DNA of 64,000 nucleotides from Zoogloea oleivorans (lineage in GTDB: Bacteria; Pseudomonadota; Gammaproteobacteria; Burkholderiales; Rhodocyclaceae). A model generated the notes under the pieces. It was not told where the DNA came from. It made no database searches and saw only the letters and a list, made by a program, of their open reading frames with translations. The DNA lies in NCBI RefSeq assembly GCF_008107625.1, contig NZ_SDKK01000005.1, forward strand, positions 44,324 to 108,323, read 5' to 3'. Shown piece after piece: positions 43,635 to 50,439 of this stretch. Each line of letters begins with the position of its first letter. The stretch's first letter is position 1. Made by a program: the position numbers and the translations under genes.

Positions 43635-44583
43635 GGCGAGCGAACTTGGGACCACCAACGTCTTCGTGCATGCCCAGGCTCTGTGCGAGAGCAGCCAGAT
43701 TGGTGCTGGCTCGCGGGTGTGGGCTTTTGCCCACATTCTGCCCGGAGCCCGTCTGGGGGCTGACTGCAACGTCTGCGATCATGTTTTCATTGAAAATCGG
43801 GTGCTGATCGGTGATCGCGTCACCATCAAGTGCGGTGTGCAATTGTGGGATGGCATCGAGTTAGGCGACGATGTTTTCATCGGTCCCAACGCCACTTTCT
43901 GCAATGATCGCATGCCTCGCAGCAAGTGCTATCCAGCCGAATATCTGAAGACCCGGGTTGAGCAGAAGGCATCCATTGGTGCCAATGCGACAATCCTGCC
44001 AGGCGTGACGATAGGCCGTAACGCCATGGTCGGAGCCGGTGCGGTGGTTACCCGCTCCGTACCGCCGAATGCCATCGTGGTCGGTAATCCGGCACGGATC
44101 GTCGGCTACGTGGATACGGTAGGCCAGGTGGCGCCGGGGGCCGTGGTGCCGCAGGTCTCCTCCTCTCGTTTCGGAGGTGTACAGCTCTTTCGGCAGCCGC
44201 TGATCAAGGACATGCGCGGCGACCTGACAGTGGGTGAGTGCGGCAGTTCCTTGCCCTTCACACCTCAGCGCTACTTCATCGTGATGAATGTGCCAAGCCA
44301 GGAGGTGCGCGGCGAGCACGCTCACCGGCAATGCGAGCAATTCCTGCTGTGCGTGAGTGGCCGTTGCCAAGTCATGACCGATGATGGCCGTCTGCGCCAG
44401 GAATACACCTTGGATGATCCGACACTCGGGCTTTACCTGCCGCCCATGACTTGGGGCGTGCAGTATCGTTATTCATCGGATGCGGTCCTGCTAGTCTTCG
44501 CTTCGCATTGCTACGACGCCGACGACTATATTCGTGATTACCAGCTGTTTCTCGATACGGTTGGGGCGGGTCAGGTGGCGTGA
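43621..44583 (+). CDS. Fusion of left-handed beta-helix acyltransferase and dTDP-4-keto-6-deoxyglucose ketoisomerase (FdtD-like)
   Basis: A 320-residue two-domain enzyme. Residues 1-180 are hexapeptide repeats ([56 protein letters not shown]) typical of sugar N-acetyltransferases. Residues about 190-315 are a cupin of the FdtA/QdtA/WxcM class, with [20 protein letters not shown] and [20 protein letters not shown] carrying the conserved His pair. A comparable bifunctional enzyme, FdtD, makes and acetylates the 3-amino sugar with an FdtB partner. Here the aminotransferase at 41503 supplies that partner, giving dTDP-Fuc3NAc or dTDP-Qui3NAc. The start is one of two ATGs at 43621/43624. Confidence 0.92.
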   Translation: MMAGEASELGTTNVFVHAQALCESSQIGAGSRVWAFAHILPGARLGADCNVCDHVFIENRVLIGDRVTIKCGVQLWDGIELGDDVFIGPNATFCNDRMPRSKCYPAEYLKTRVEQKASIGANATILPGVTIGRNAMVGAGAVVTRSVPPNAIVVGNPARIVGYVDTVGQVAPGAVVPQVSSSRFGGVQLFRQPLIKDMRGDLTVGECGSSLPFTPQRYFIVMNVPSQEVRGEHAHRQCEQFLLCVSGRCQVMTDDGRLRQEYTLDDPTLGLYLPPMTWGVQYRYSSDAVLLVFASHCYDADDYIRDYQLFLDTVGAGQVA

Positions 44584-44975
44584 GCAGGATGGGAATTCGT
44601 CCGGAGTTGCTCCGTTTTGTGCTAGTCGGTGTAGCCAATACGCTGGCGACGACCTTGCTGTACTGGGTCCTGCTTGCCGCGGGGATTCCTCCTGCGGCGG
44701 GTTTTGCGACGGCTTTCGTCTCGGGCATTGGGCTTGCGTGGTGGATGAACGGACGTTTCACCTTTTCTACCCGACACTCACGATGGGGGCTGGTGGTGTA
44801 TCCGCTGGTCTATGTGCCGTCCTGGGCACTCGGGCAATGGCTGCTAGGGATATTCATCGGTAGGGAAGTCCCGCCCTGGTTGGCAGGGCCACTGGCCAGC
44901 CTGTTGATTGTGCCTCTGAGCTTTGCGCTGAACCGTTTTTTCTTTCGTGGGTGGGGTCCCCGCCCACAGGCCTGA
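44580..44975 (+). CDS. GtrA family flippase-like membrane protein
   Basis: A 131-residue protein with four hydrophobic helices: [53 protein letters not shown] and [20 protein letters not shown]. The motif [10 protein letters not shown] and the terminal NRFFFRGW are the family marks. GtrA proteins are thought to flip the undecaprenyl-phosphate sugar made by GtrB. It starts at GTG 44580 overlapping the fusion-enzyme gene by four bases. Confidence 0.92.
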   Translation: MSRMGIRPELLRFVLVGVANTLATTLLYWVLLAAGIPPAAGFATAFVSGIGLAWWMNGRFTFSTRHSRWGLVVYPLVYVPSWALGQWLLGIFIGREVPPWLAGPLASLLIVPLSFALNRFFFRGWGPRPQA

Positions 44976-45021
44976 GGTCTGGCGTGCTCCCGTCTCAATC
45001 AATCTATTTGGATCTGGATTC

Positions 45022-45903
45022 ATGGCTTTGACATTTACCGGTGAGCGCTTTCTCCCGACCTGTGAAGGGGAGATGGTCTACGAGCATTGGCATCGCTATC
45101 TTTTTGCCCGGGAACACGTGGCCGGCAAGCGGGTTCTCGATGTGGCCAGTGGTGAAGGCTACGGCAGTGCGCTGTTGGCGGAGTGGGCCAACAGCGTGAC
45201 CGGTGTTGATATTTCCTCAGATGCCGTGAGGCATGCTGGCGAGCGCTATGGCAGTGCCGCCAACCTGAAATACCTGTGCGCCAGCTGCGCCAGGATTCCC
45301 TTGCCGGATGCCAGTTTCGACGTGATCGTATCCTTCGAAACCATCGAGCACATGACCGAGCACGAGGCCTTCATGGCCGAGGTCGAACGCCTCCTGGCGC
45401 CGGGCGGCCTGTTCATCATCTCGTCGCCGAACCGGGTCGAGTACACCGATCGGACCGGCTACAAGAACGAGTTTCATGTGAAGGAACTCGATGGACCCGA
45501 GCTAAGAGCCTTGCTGAATGCCCATTTTCCGGCTCAGCACTGGTTTGCCCAGCGCCCCTGTTTTCATTCCATGCTGTGGTCTCTCGAAGGGCCCGCGGTC
45601 GAGGCCCGCGTGCTTGCGGTGGACGGTGTAGATGCCTACCCGGTCGAGTTGTATTACCTGGTGTGCTGTGCAAAGGACGCCAGTGTGCTGGAGGCCATCG
45701 TGCCTGCTCTCAGTCTGGTGGCGGATCGACACCATTCGGTCTATCAGGAATGGAGCCGCACTTACGCCGAGAACCGGCAACTGACCGAGAAAGTCGCCAT
45801 GCTGGAAAAGCGTCTTGAGGCCACCTCGGTGGAGGAGGCCCCTTCTGTCTTCAGGTTGTTTAATAGGCTTGTGCGGAGTGTGCTGAATTTTTTCAAGTCG
45901 TGA
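45022..45903 (+). CDS. SAM-dependent methyltransferase with C-terminal helical tail
   Basis: A 293-residue class I methyltransferase. SAM-binding motif I is VLDVASGEGYGSALLAEWAN, followed by VTGVDISSDAVRHA and FDVIVSFETIEHMTEHE; LAPGGLFIISSPNRVEYTDR is motif III. The last 60 residues form a helical or coiled stretch (ENRQLTEKVAMLEKRLEAT) ending in LVRSVLNFFKS, as in glycan-modifying methyltransferases associated with a membrane. It may cap the O-chain, which would agree with the Wzt binding domain. ATG 45022 is chosen; an earlier frame has no family match. A hairpin follows its stop. Confidence 0.9.
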   Translation: MALTFTGERFLPTCEGEMVYEHWHRYLFAREHVAGKRVLDVASGEGYGSALLAEWANSVTGVDISSDAVRHAGERYGSAANLKYLCASCARIPLPDASFDVIVSFETIEHMTEHEAFMAEVERLLAPGGLFIISSPNRVEYTDRTGYKNEFHVKELDGPELRALLNAHFPAQHWFAQRPCFHSMLWSLEGPAVEARVLAVDGVDAYPVELYYLVCCAKDASVLEAIVPALSLVADRHHSVYQEWSRTYAENRQLTEKVAMLEKRLEATSVEEAPSVFRLFNRLVRSVLNFFKS

Positions 45904-45911
45904 TTGCCCGG

Positions 45912-45946
45912 AGGTGATGAAAGTCAGCGGCTTGTGTTCATCACCT
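45912..45946 (+). terminator. Hairpin terminator after the methyltransferase gene
   Basis: AGGTGATGAA (45912-45921) pairs perfectly with TTCATCACCT (45937-45946), ten base pairs, 15-base loop, followed by tgctgtaatttt with a short T-run. It begins nine bases after the stop and likely ends the wzm-to-methyltransferase unit. Confidence 0.6.
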
Positions 45947-46043
45947 TGCTGTAATTTTCGATTGCGTATTCTTTTTCTCTTGGGTGGATAGGCAATTTTG
46001 TAGTGTTGTATGCAATAAAGTGCAGTCAGAGGCGACATGAGCT

Positions 46044-47723
46044 ATGAATGAAAAAAGCACATCCTCGATTTTAAGGTTTTGTTTTTTCCGCGGATGGTCT
46101 TTTTTGATGTCGAGCGGGCGTTCTGGATTTGCAATTTTTATTGCATGTCTTGTTGTAGGTGTTATGTACGCCCCCGGTTTCAATGGGTTCTGGCATGGAG
46201 ACGACTTCCCGAATTTGCATCGGGTTTATGCTCAGTCGCAGCAAGGGAGTCTTTGGTCGGATACGTTTCTGCTTTTTTCAGAGCCGGTGCCCTCGTTGGG
46301 GGCGTTTTACCGTCCAATGATGATGCTGAGCCTTGCGCTTAATTACGTAATTGGCGATGCGGTGTATGCGAATTGGTACGGTGTCAATTTTTTTGTTCAT
46401 GTATTGAACACGCTATTGATTGCGCTGGTTGTCAGGAGATTGGCAAAGAGTTGCAATTGCGACCCGAAATTGTCCGCTCCACTCGCCGCTGTTTTTTTTG
46501 GACTTTGTCCGTCCGTAGCAGAAGGCGTCTATTGGGTGTCTGCACGTTCCGATGGCTGGGTAACGCTTTTTTCACTCTGTGGTATATATTTTTGGGCTGG
46601 AAATAAATCTTCATCATTTTTGGGGTCAGCGTATCTTCTGCCGCTGCTTCTAATTGTTGCGCTTGGATTCAAAGAGTCCGCTGCGGTGTTGCCACTGCAG
46701 ATGTTGCTGCTGGCTGTTGCCTGGAATGGGCCACTTTCTCGCGATCAGCGCCTGGCTATTGCCGCCGCTTTTTTAGTCGTGTTCTTTTTTTTGGTTTGGC
46801 GGACATACCTGTTTGGTAACGCTTGGCAGGTCTATGCGGAGAATGCCGTAGGTATTCCTCTTTATGTGAAGTTATGGAATGCATTGCGATCTCTCGGGCC
46901 ATGGTGGACGGCATTGGGGCAGGCAACCCCCGTACTGTCCCCGGTTTATCTTGTCTGTTGCCTTGTGGGGCTGATGTTGCTCGCTTTTCCCCGACCGATG
47001 CCGCAATGGCGCCTGACACTAGCGCTTTTAGGTGCAAGTGGAGGGCTGGTATTGGCGACTCTATTAAATGTAGGGGCACTGAGTTCAACCGGAGAAGGAG
47101 GACGGTTGAGTTATGGACCCGTGGCCTGGTTGGGGCTGGTCGTTGGCGTTTTGATGTCTCCAGTGCGGCCGCTAACGAAATCACAGTATTGGAGGTTTTT
47201 TACCGCCTTCGTGGTCTTTTCTGCGGCGCTACTCACTGGCGGCGGTGTGCTGTGGGGGCACCTCGATAAGGTCTGGCAGGCGCAGGCTCGCATGCAATTT
47301 ATTACGCGGTCTATCCCTATGTGGGCAGAAACTCACCAGGGTATTACCATGCTTATGGTTCCTGATAACGATGGTGTTGTGGTTATGGCCCGCAATGCTC
47401 AAGCAGGTATTGTGTTAGAGCCAGTTCAGAAGCAAGCATACCTCCATCGTGTAGTGCCCACGTTATCTTCAGAGGTTCAGATGCGGCAGGAGCAATTTTG
47501 CCGTGGTATGGCTCAACGGCTTCAGGTGGTGCGCCCTCGTTTTGCTAATTCTGAGACGCTTGCTGCTATAGTTGTCCCAGCAGGAACTGTTTGGCCGAAT
47601 CATGTTGCGTGCTGGTCGAAATCACAACAGAAATTCGTTTCCTTACGGATGCCGCCGATTGATGCATCTTGTCATGCATGGATGACGTCAATTCGTAGCG
47701 ATATAGAAAATTGCCAGCTTTAA
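46044..47723 (+). CDS. Multi-spanning membrane protein, GT-C (PMT/GT39-like) candidate, atypical composition
   Basis: A 559-residue protein with about ten hydrophobic helices in the first 420 residues and a soluble C-terminal domain. The first outer loop reads FWHGDDFPNLHRVYAQSQ, with an acidic pair after the first helix, and later FYRPMMMLSLALNYVIG and GLCPSVAEGVYWVSARSD; acidic loop-1 residues and the YRP pattern occur in GT-C enzymes. Codons are far more AT-rich than in neighbours (many ttt, gat, aat), suggesting acquisition from elsewhere. It sits alone between a terminator and a decayed transposase. The sugar transferred is unknown. Confidence 0.72.
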   Translation: MNEKSTSSILRFCFFRGWSFLMSSGRSGFAIFIACLVVGVMYAPGFNGFWHGDDFPNLHRVYAQSQQGSLWSDTFLLFSEPVPSLGAFYRPMMMLSLALNYVIGDAVYANWYGVNFFVHVLNTLLIALVVRRLAKSCNCDPKLSAPLAAVFFGLCPSVAEGVYWVSARSDGWVTLFSLCGIYFWAGNKSSSFLGSAYLLPLLLIVALGFKESAAVLPLQMLLLAVAWNGPLSRDQRLAIAAAFLVVFFFLVWRTYLFGNAWQVYAENAVGIPLYVKLWNALRSLGPWWTALGQATPVLSPVYLVCCLVGLMLLAFPRPMPQWRLTLALLGASGGLVLATLLNVGALSSTGEGGRLSYGPVAWLGLVVGVLMSPVRPLTKSQYWRFFTAFVVFSAALLTGGGVLWGHLDKVWQAQARMQFITRSIPMWAETHQGITMLMVPDNDGVVVMARNAQAGIVLEPVQKQAYLHRVVPTLSSEVQMRQEQFCRGMAQRLQVVRPRFANSETLAAIVVPAGTVWPNHVACWSKSQQKFVSLRMPPIDASCHAWMTSIRSDIENCQL

Positions 47724-47725
47724 GC

Positions 47726-47918
47726 CATTTTCTTCTACACAACTCACTCGATTTCCCTGCGTGCGATACAGGTTGATCAATTCGATCACGTCGGTCAGGG
47801 TAGGTGCTTCACGGTTGGTCAGCACATGCCATTCGATGGGTTTGACGCCAGATGGCGCATCGCGTGCGCCTTGTGGCCCTCCCGAGAAGGCAGCGTGAAC
47901 GCCATTTTGCCCAAGGGC
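47726..47918 (-). pseudogene. Decayed IS4-type transposase fragment
   Basis: Translated on the minus strand, this stretch gives GVKPIEWHVLTNREAPTLTD followed by IELINLYRTQG; then the frame must shift to read IARREIE, matching the transposase pattern (W.LLTNR.....VI.LI..YR.RWEIE) of IS4-family elements. The start, the DDE residues and the end of the gene are missing, so it is a relic of under 200 bases. The rest of the gene-free stretch to the IS3 element (47919-48132) shows no coding frame; it is AT-rich and holds the palindrome at 48075. Confidence 0.72.
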
Positions 47919-48074
47919 TCACCTTTACAGGAGCATAAAACCTTCACAGCCCCTTGATCTGCAAGAGAAATCCAGCCTGGAAGAATTGTCTTTTATGCTG
48001 TCCACGCCCCGGTACTGCAGCCGCTCAGCCTTAAATAGCTTCTCCCCCGATCATTGCATCAGTCCAAAAAATCA

Positions 48075-48102
48075 TTTTTTCATATGAAAAAATTGCTTCC
48101 TC
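48075..48102 (+). repeat. Left copy of an AT-rich palindromic direct repeat
   Basis: The perfect 18-base palindrome TTTTTTCATATGAAAAAA is followed by TTGCTTCCTC. A near-identical 27-base copy in the same orientation lies at 49482. The IS3-family element lies between the two. Confidence 0.75.
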
Positions 48103-48132
48103 ATATAACGGAATGATTTTGTCACGTGACGC

Positions 48133-48162
48133 TGTATTGACCCAGTAAAACCCTGCACAGGT
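48133..48162 (+). repeat. IS3-family left terminal inverted repeat
   Basis: Begins TGTATTGACCCAG and ends TGCACAGGT. It matches the right end with two mismatches and one gap. Confidence 0.9.
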
Positions 48163-48185
48163 GTTAACCTTGAAAGGAACGACAC

Positions 48186-48500
48186 ATGAGTACGGCGATG
48201 GAAGACGAAATCAAGCGTTGGACGGCCAAGCGCAAGAGCGCCTTGGTGATGGAAGTCCTGCAAGGGAAGACGACGGTGGCGGAGGCGAGCCGTTCGTACG
48301 ATCTGCCCCCTTCAGAGATCGAGACCTGGATCGATGAGGCGAAGCGTGGGATGGAGAACGCGCTGCGTGCCAACCCGCTGGACATCCGGGAGCAGTACGA
48401 GAAGCAGATCAAGCACCTGCAGGAAGCCTACGGGGAAGCGATGCTGGAGCTGCGTGCCCGAAAAAAATTGCAGTCCCTGCTGGGCGAGGACGAGAAGTGA
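48186..48500 (+). CDS. IS3-family transposase OrfA
   Basis: A 104-residue protein with helix-turn-helix pattern (ALVMEVLQGKTTVAEASRSY then LPPSEIETWIDEAKRGMENA) and a C-terminal leucine-zipper-like helix (YEKQIKHLQEAYGEAMLELR). It binds the terminal repeats. The ribosome site GAAAGGAACG is just upstream of the ATG. Codons near its 3' end include a run of seven A (48461-48467), where a -1 slip leads into the orfB frame with no intervening stop, so an OrfAB fusion transposase is expected. Confidence 0.92.
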   Translation: MSTAMEDEIKRWTAKRKSALVMEVLQGKTTVAEASRSYDLPPSEIETWIDEAKRGMENALRANPLDIREQYEKQIKHLQEAYGEAMLELRARKKLQSLLGEDEK

Positions 48501-49318
48501 TCGAGACGATCCGCCAGGGACTCAAGGAAGAAGGTGTTGTCGTCTCGATCAGTCAGCTGTGCCGGTGGTTTGAAGTGCCCCGTCGCACCTTCTACTACCA
48601 CTCGGTGAAGGCTCCGCCGAAGGTGCAGCCCCGCTTTGCCGAACCGATCAAGGCCATGATTGAGGACAACCCGTCCTTTGGCTACCGGACGGTGGCGCAT
48701 CTGCTGGGGTTCAACAAGAACACCGTGCAGCGGGTGTTTCAGCTGCGTGGCTGGCAGGTTAGGAAGCGCCCGGTGGGCTTCAGGCCGCGGATCGAAGCAC
48801 GACGCTCCAGGGCCTCCCAACCCAACGAGCGTTGGGCGACGGATCTATGTCGGGTCTGGGCTGGTCGAGATGGCTGGGCCACGCTGGCGTTGGTGATCGA
48901 CTGTTTCAGCCGTGAGCTTCTGGGCTGGCACGTCTCCCGCAGCGGCAAATCCCGCACCGCCGAAAGTGCGCTGGAGCAGGCCCTGATCGCCCGCTTCGGC
49001 ACGCTGGGGCGCGTGAAGGAGCCCTTCCTGCTGCGCTCGGACAATGGCCTGGTCTTCACCAGCCGCAGCTATACAGCACTGGTCAAGAGCTATGGCCTGA
49101 AGCAGGAGTTCATCACGCCCTACACCCCGCAACAGAATGGGCTGGTGGAGCGGATGATCCGCACGCTGAAGGAGCAGTGCATCCACCGCCACCGCTTTGA
49201 GACCCTGCAACATGCCAGCCGTGTCATTGGCGACTGGATCCAGTTCTACAACCACCAGCGGCCCCATCAGGCGCTGGAAATGAAGACACCCGCTGAGGCA
49301 TTCGCTTTAGCGGCATGA
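48497..49318 (+). CDS. IS3-family transposase OrfB (DDE integrase)
   Basis: A 273-residue rve-type integrase. Catalytic residues are Asp in NERWATDLCRVWAG, Asp in PFLLRSDNGLVF and Glu in QQNGLVERMIRTLKE. The N-terminal HTH_21-type part (PIKAMIEDNPSFGYRTVAHL) is typical. It can start alone at GTG 48497, overlapping orfA (GTGA), but the active enzyme is probably the frameshifted OrfAB. The reading frame is unbroken to the right terminal repeat, which begins in its stop codon. Confidence 0.95.
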   Translation: MIETIRQGLKEEGVVVSISQLCRWFEVPRRTFYYHSVKAPPKVQPRFAEPIKAMIEDNPSFGYRTVAHLLGFNKNTVQRVFQLRGWQVRKRPVGFRPRIEARRSRASQPNERWATDLCRVWAGRDGWATLALVIDCFSRELLGWHVSRSGKSRTAESALEQALIARFGTLGRVKEPFLLRSDNGLVFTSRSYTALVKSYGLKQEFITPYTPQQNGLVERMIRTLKEQCIHRHRFETLQHASRVIGDWIQFYNHQRPHQALEMKTPAEAFALAA

Positions 49319-49346
49319 CCTGTGCAGGATTTGCTGGGTCAATACA
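49318..49346 (-). repeat. IS3-family right terminal inverted repeat
   Basis: Read on the minus strand it begins TGTATTGACCCAG and ends CCTGCACAGGT, matching the left end. It starts at the last base of the orfB stop codon. Confidence 0.9.
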
Positions 49347-49481
49347 ACGCGGCCATTGGGGCACGTCACCTGGACATGGGGTCACGGCACTTGGGCCTTG
49401 CGTCATGACCTCCGGGGAGCGCTACATGTGTCGCAGGCATTCCGTGGTGTGTCTTAATTTGTGCGTCACACCAAGGAATGT

Positions 49482-49508
49482 TTTTTTCATATGAAAAAAT
49501 GATTCCTC
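49482..49508 (+). repeat. Right copy of the AT-rich palindromic direct repeat
   Basis: TTTTTTCATATGAAAAAA again, followed by TGATTCCTC. Around it AGGAAT and ATTCCT extend the symmetry to about 34 bases. It lies 10 bases past the end of the LPLAT-like gene on the minus strand and may double as that operon's end structure. Confidence 0.75.
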
Positions 49509-49518
49509 GGGACGACAA

Positions 49519-50439
49519 TTAGTTATGGTCAAGGGCGTTGGTCGCCAGTTGGTGTGTCAAAAAGCAATGCGCGCAAAGCCACAGGTGCCAGGCCTCAGGT
49601 TTTTCTGTAATTGCGTCGTTCAGCAACGTTGACATAAACCCAATCTGTTCCGACGGGGAGCCTGGGGGTACCGGAAAGATGTCCAGGGTTCGTTTTCCGG
49701 TGCGCCAGTCAACGCTCATCAGGAATGCCGTAGCGGGAACGTCTTCTGTGGCGGCAATCTCCAGCAGACCGGAGGGGAGTGCTGCCGGACGGCCAAATAG
49801 TGTCATGCCGAGCCTGCCCTTTTCGGCTTGATGAGGGGGAACGTCAATCAGGCCTATTACGCAGATGCCTTGTTCGAAGGCTTTGCGGATCGACTTGATG
49901 CTGCCACCCGTATAAATCACGGGTGCGTTTCCGGCCTGTCTTACTTCGTGCATCCGGAAGCGGGCAATCCAGTAGGGAATCAGTTTGTTTCCGAAGGATG
50001 CGAGCGAAAACCGGATCGACAGAAAAGCCGCGCGGAGGCCTGTGCTGCGTATGTGTCGCAGGGACCACATGCCGGCACCGAAGTGAAAGGTGATGCCTAC
50101 AAACGGGCCGGTGGGCCAGGCTCCGGTGATAGTCACATGCTTTTCCAGCCATCGGTCCGAGCGGGTGGCGGAAATAAAGGCGTCAGCGCGATCTATCAGA
50201 ATTGTCAGGCGATAGCGGCGTAGCCATTCGGAATTGGGCGTGATGCCGAAAATGGCGCGGTAGCCTTCGCTGGCCGCTGCACATTCCTGAAATAGCAGGC
50301 GTGGGTTGCTGGCGAGGCGCGAGAGCCCGCGAAAATAAAGAGGCCACGGGAGCAGAGCGCCTGCGCCGGGAATCAGCAGGTGTTCGATGAGCCTTCGGAG
50401 GCTTGCCTTTGCGCTCGGCAGGAGAGGCCGCCTTTTCAC
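49519..50439 (-). CDS. LPLAT-like acyltransferase homologue lacking the HX4D/E acid
   Basis: A 306-residue protein resembling LpxL-type acyltransferases in layout: basic hydrophobic start (LIEHLLIPGAGALLPWPLYF), then VGITFHFGAGMWSLRHIRS, NKLIPYWIARFRMHEVRQAG and VIGLIDVPPHQAEKGRLGMT, which correspond to the active-site, lipid-binding and DxP blocks. In the first block, His is followed by FGAG and Met, so the usual Asp/Glu four residues on is absent. It may therefore act by another mechanism or only bind acyl chains. Start is GTG 50439, overlapping the HAD gene by four bases. The operon context suggests modification of a surface glycan. Confidence 0.75.
   Translation of the reverse strand: MKRRPLLPSAKASLRRLIEHLLIPGAGALLPWPLYFRGLSRLASNPRLLFQECAAASEGYRAIFGITPNSEWLRRYRLTILIDRADAFISATRSDRWLEKHVTITGAWPTGPFVGITFHFGAGMWSLRHIRSTGLRAAFLSIRFSLASFGNKLIPYWIARFRMHEVRQAGNAPVIYTGGSIKSIRKAFEQGICVIGLIDVPPHQAEKGRLGMTLFGRPAALPSGLLEIAATEDVPATAFLMSVDWRTGKRTLDIFPVPPGSPSEQIGFMSTLLNDAITEKPEAWHLWLCAHCFLTHQLATNALDHN

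Larger units (their letters stand above)
48133..49346 (+). mobile_element. Complete IS3-family insertion sequence with 4-base target duplication
   Basis: A 1214-base element bounded by imperfect 30/29-base inverted repeats and flanked on both sides by ACGC (48129-48132 and 49347-49350), as a duplicated target. It contains two overlapping reading frames, orfA and orfB, both intact. The complete ends and identical flanks suggest a recent insertion into the AT-rich spacer between the IS4 relic and the LPLAT-HAD-glycosyltransferase operon. Confidence 0.92.

Noticed and set aside
44580-45021. Possible phage origin of the first GtrA-type gene.
   Set aside because: No integrase, attachment site or phage gene lies nearby, and codon use matches the adjacent polysaccharide genes.
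48461-48500. Split orfA/orfB read as a frameshifted dead transposase.
   Set aside because: The A7 slippery run and the GTGA overlap are the normal way IS3-family elements make OrfAB, so the split is not damage.
48075-49508. The two AT-rich palindromes as a CRISPR-like or origin-type repeat array.
   Set aside because: Only two copies exist, their spacing was about 190 bases before the IS insertion, and no cas genes or DnaA boxes are near.
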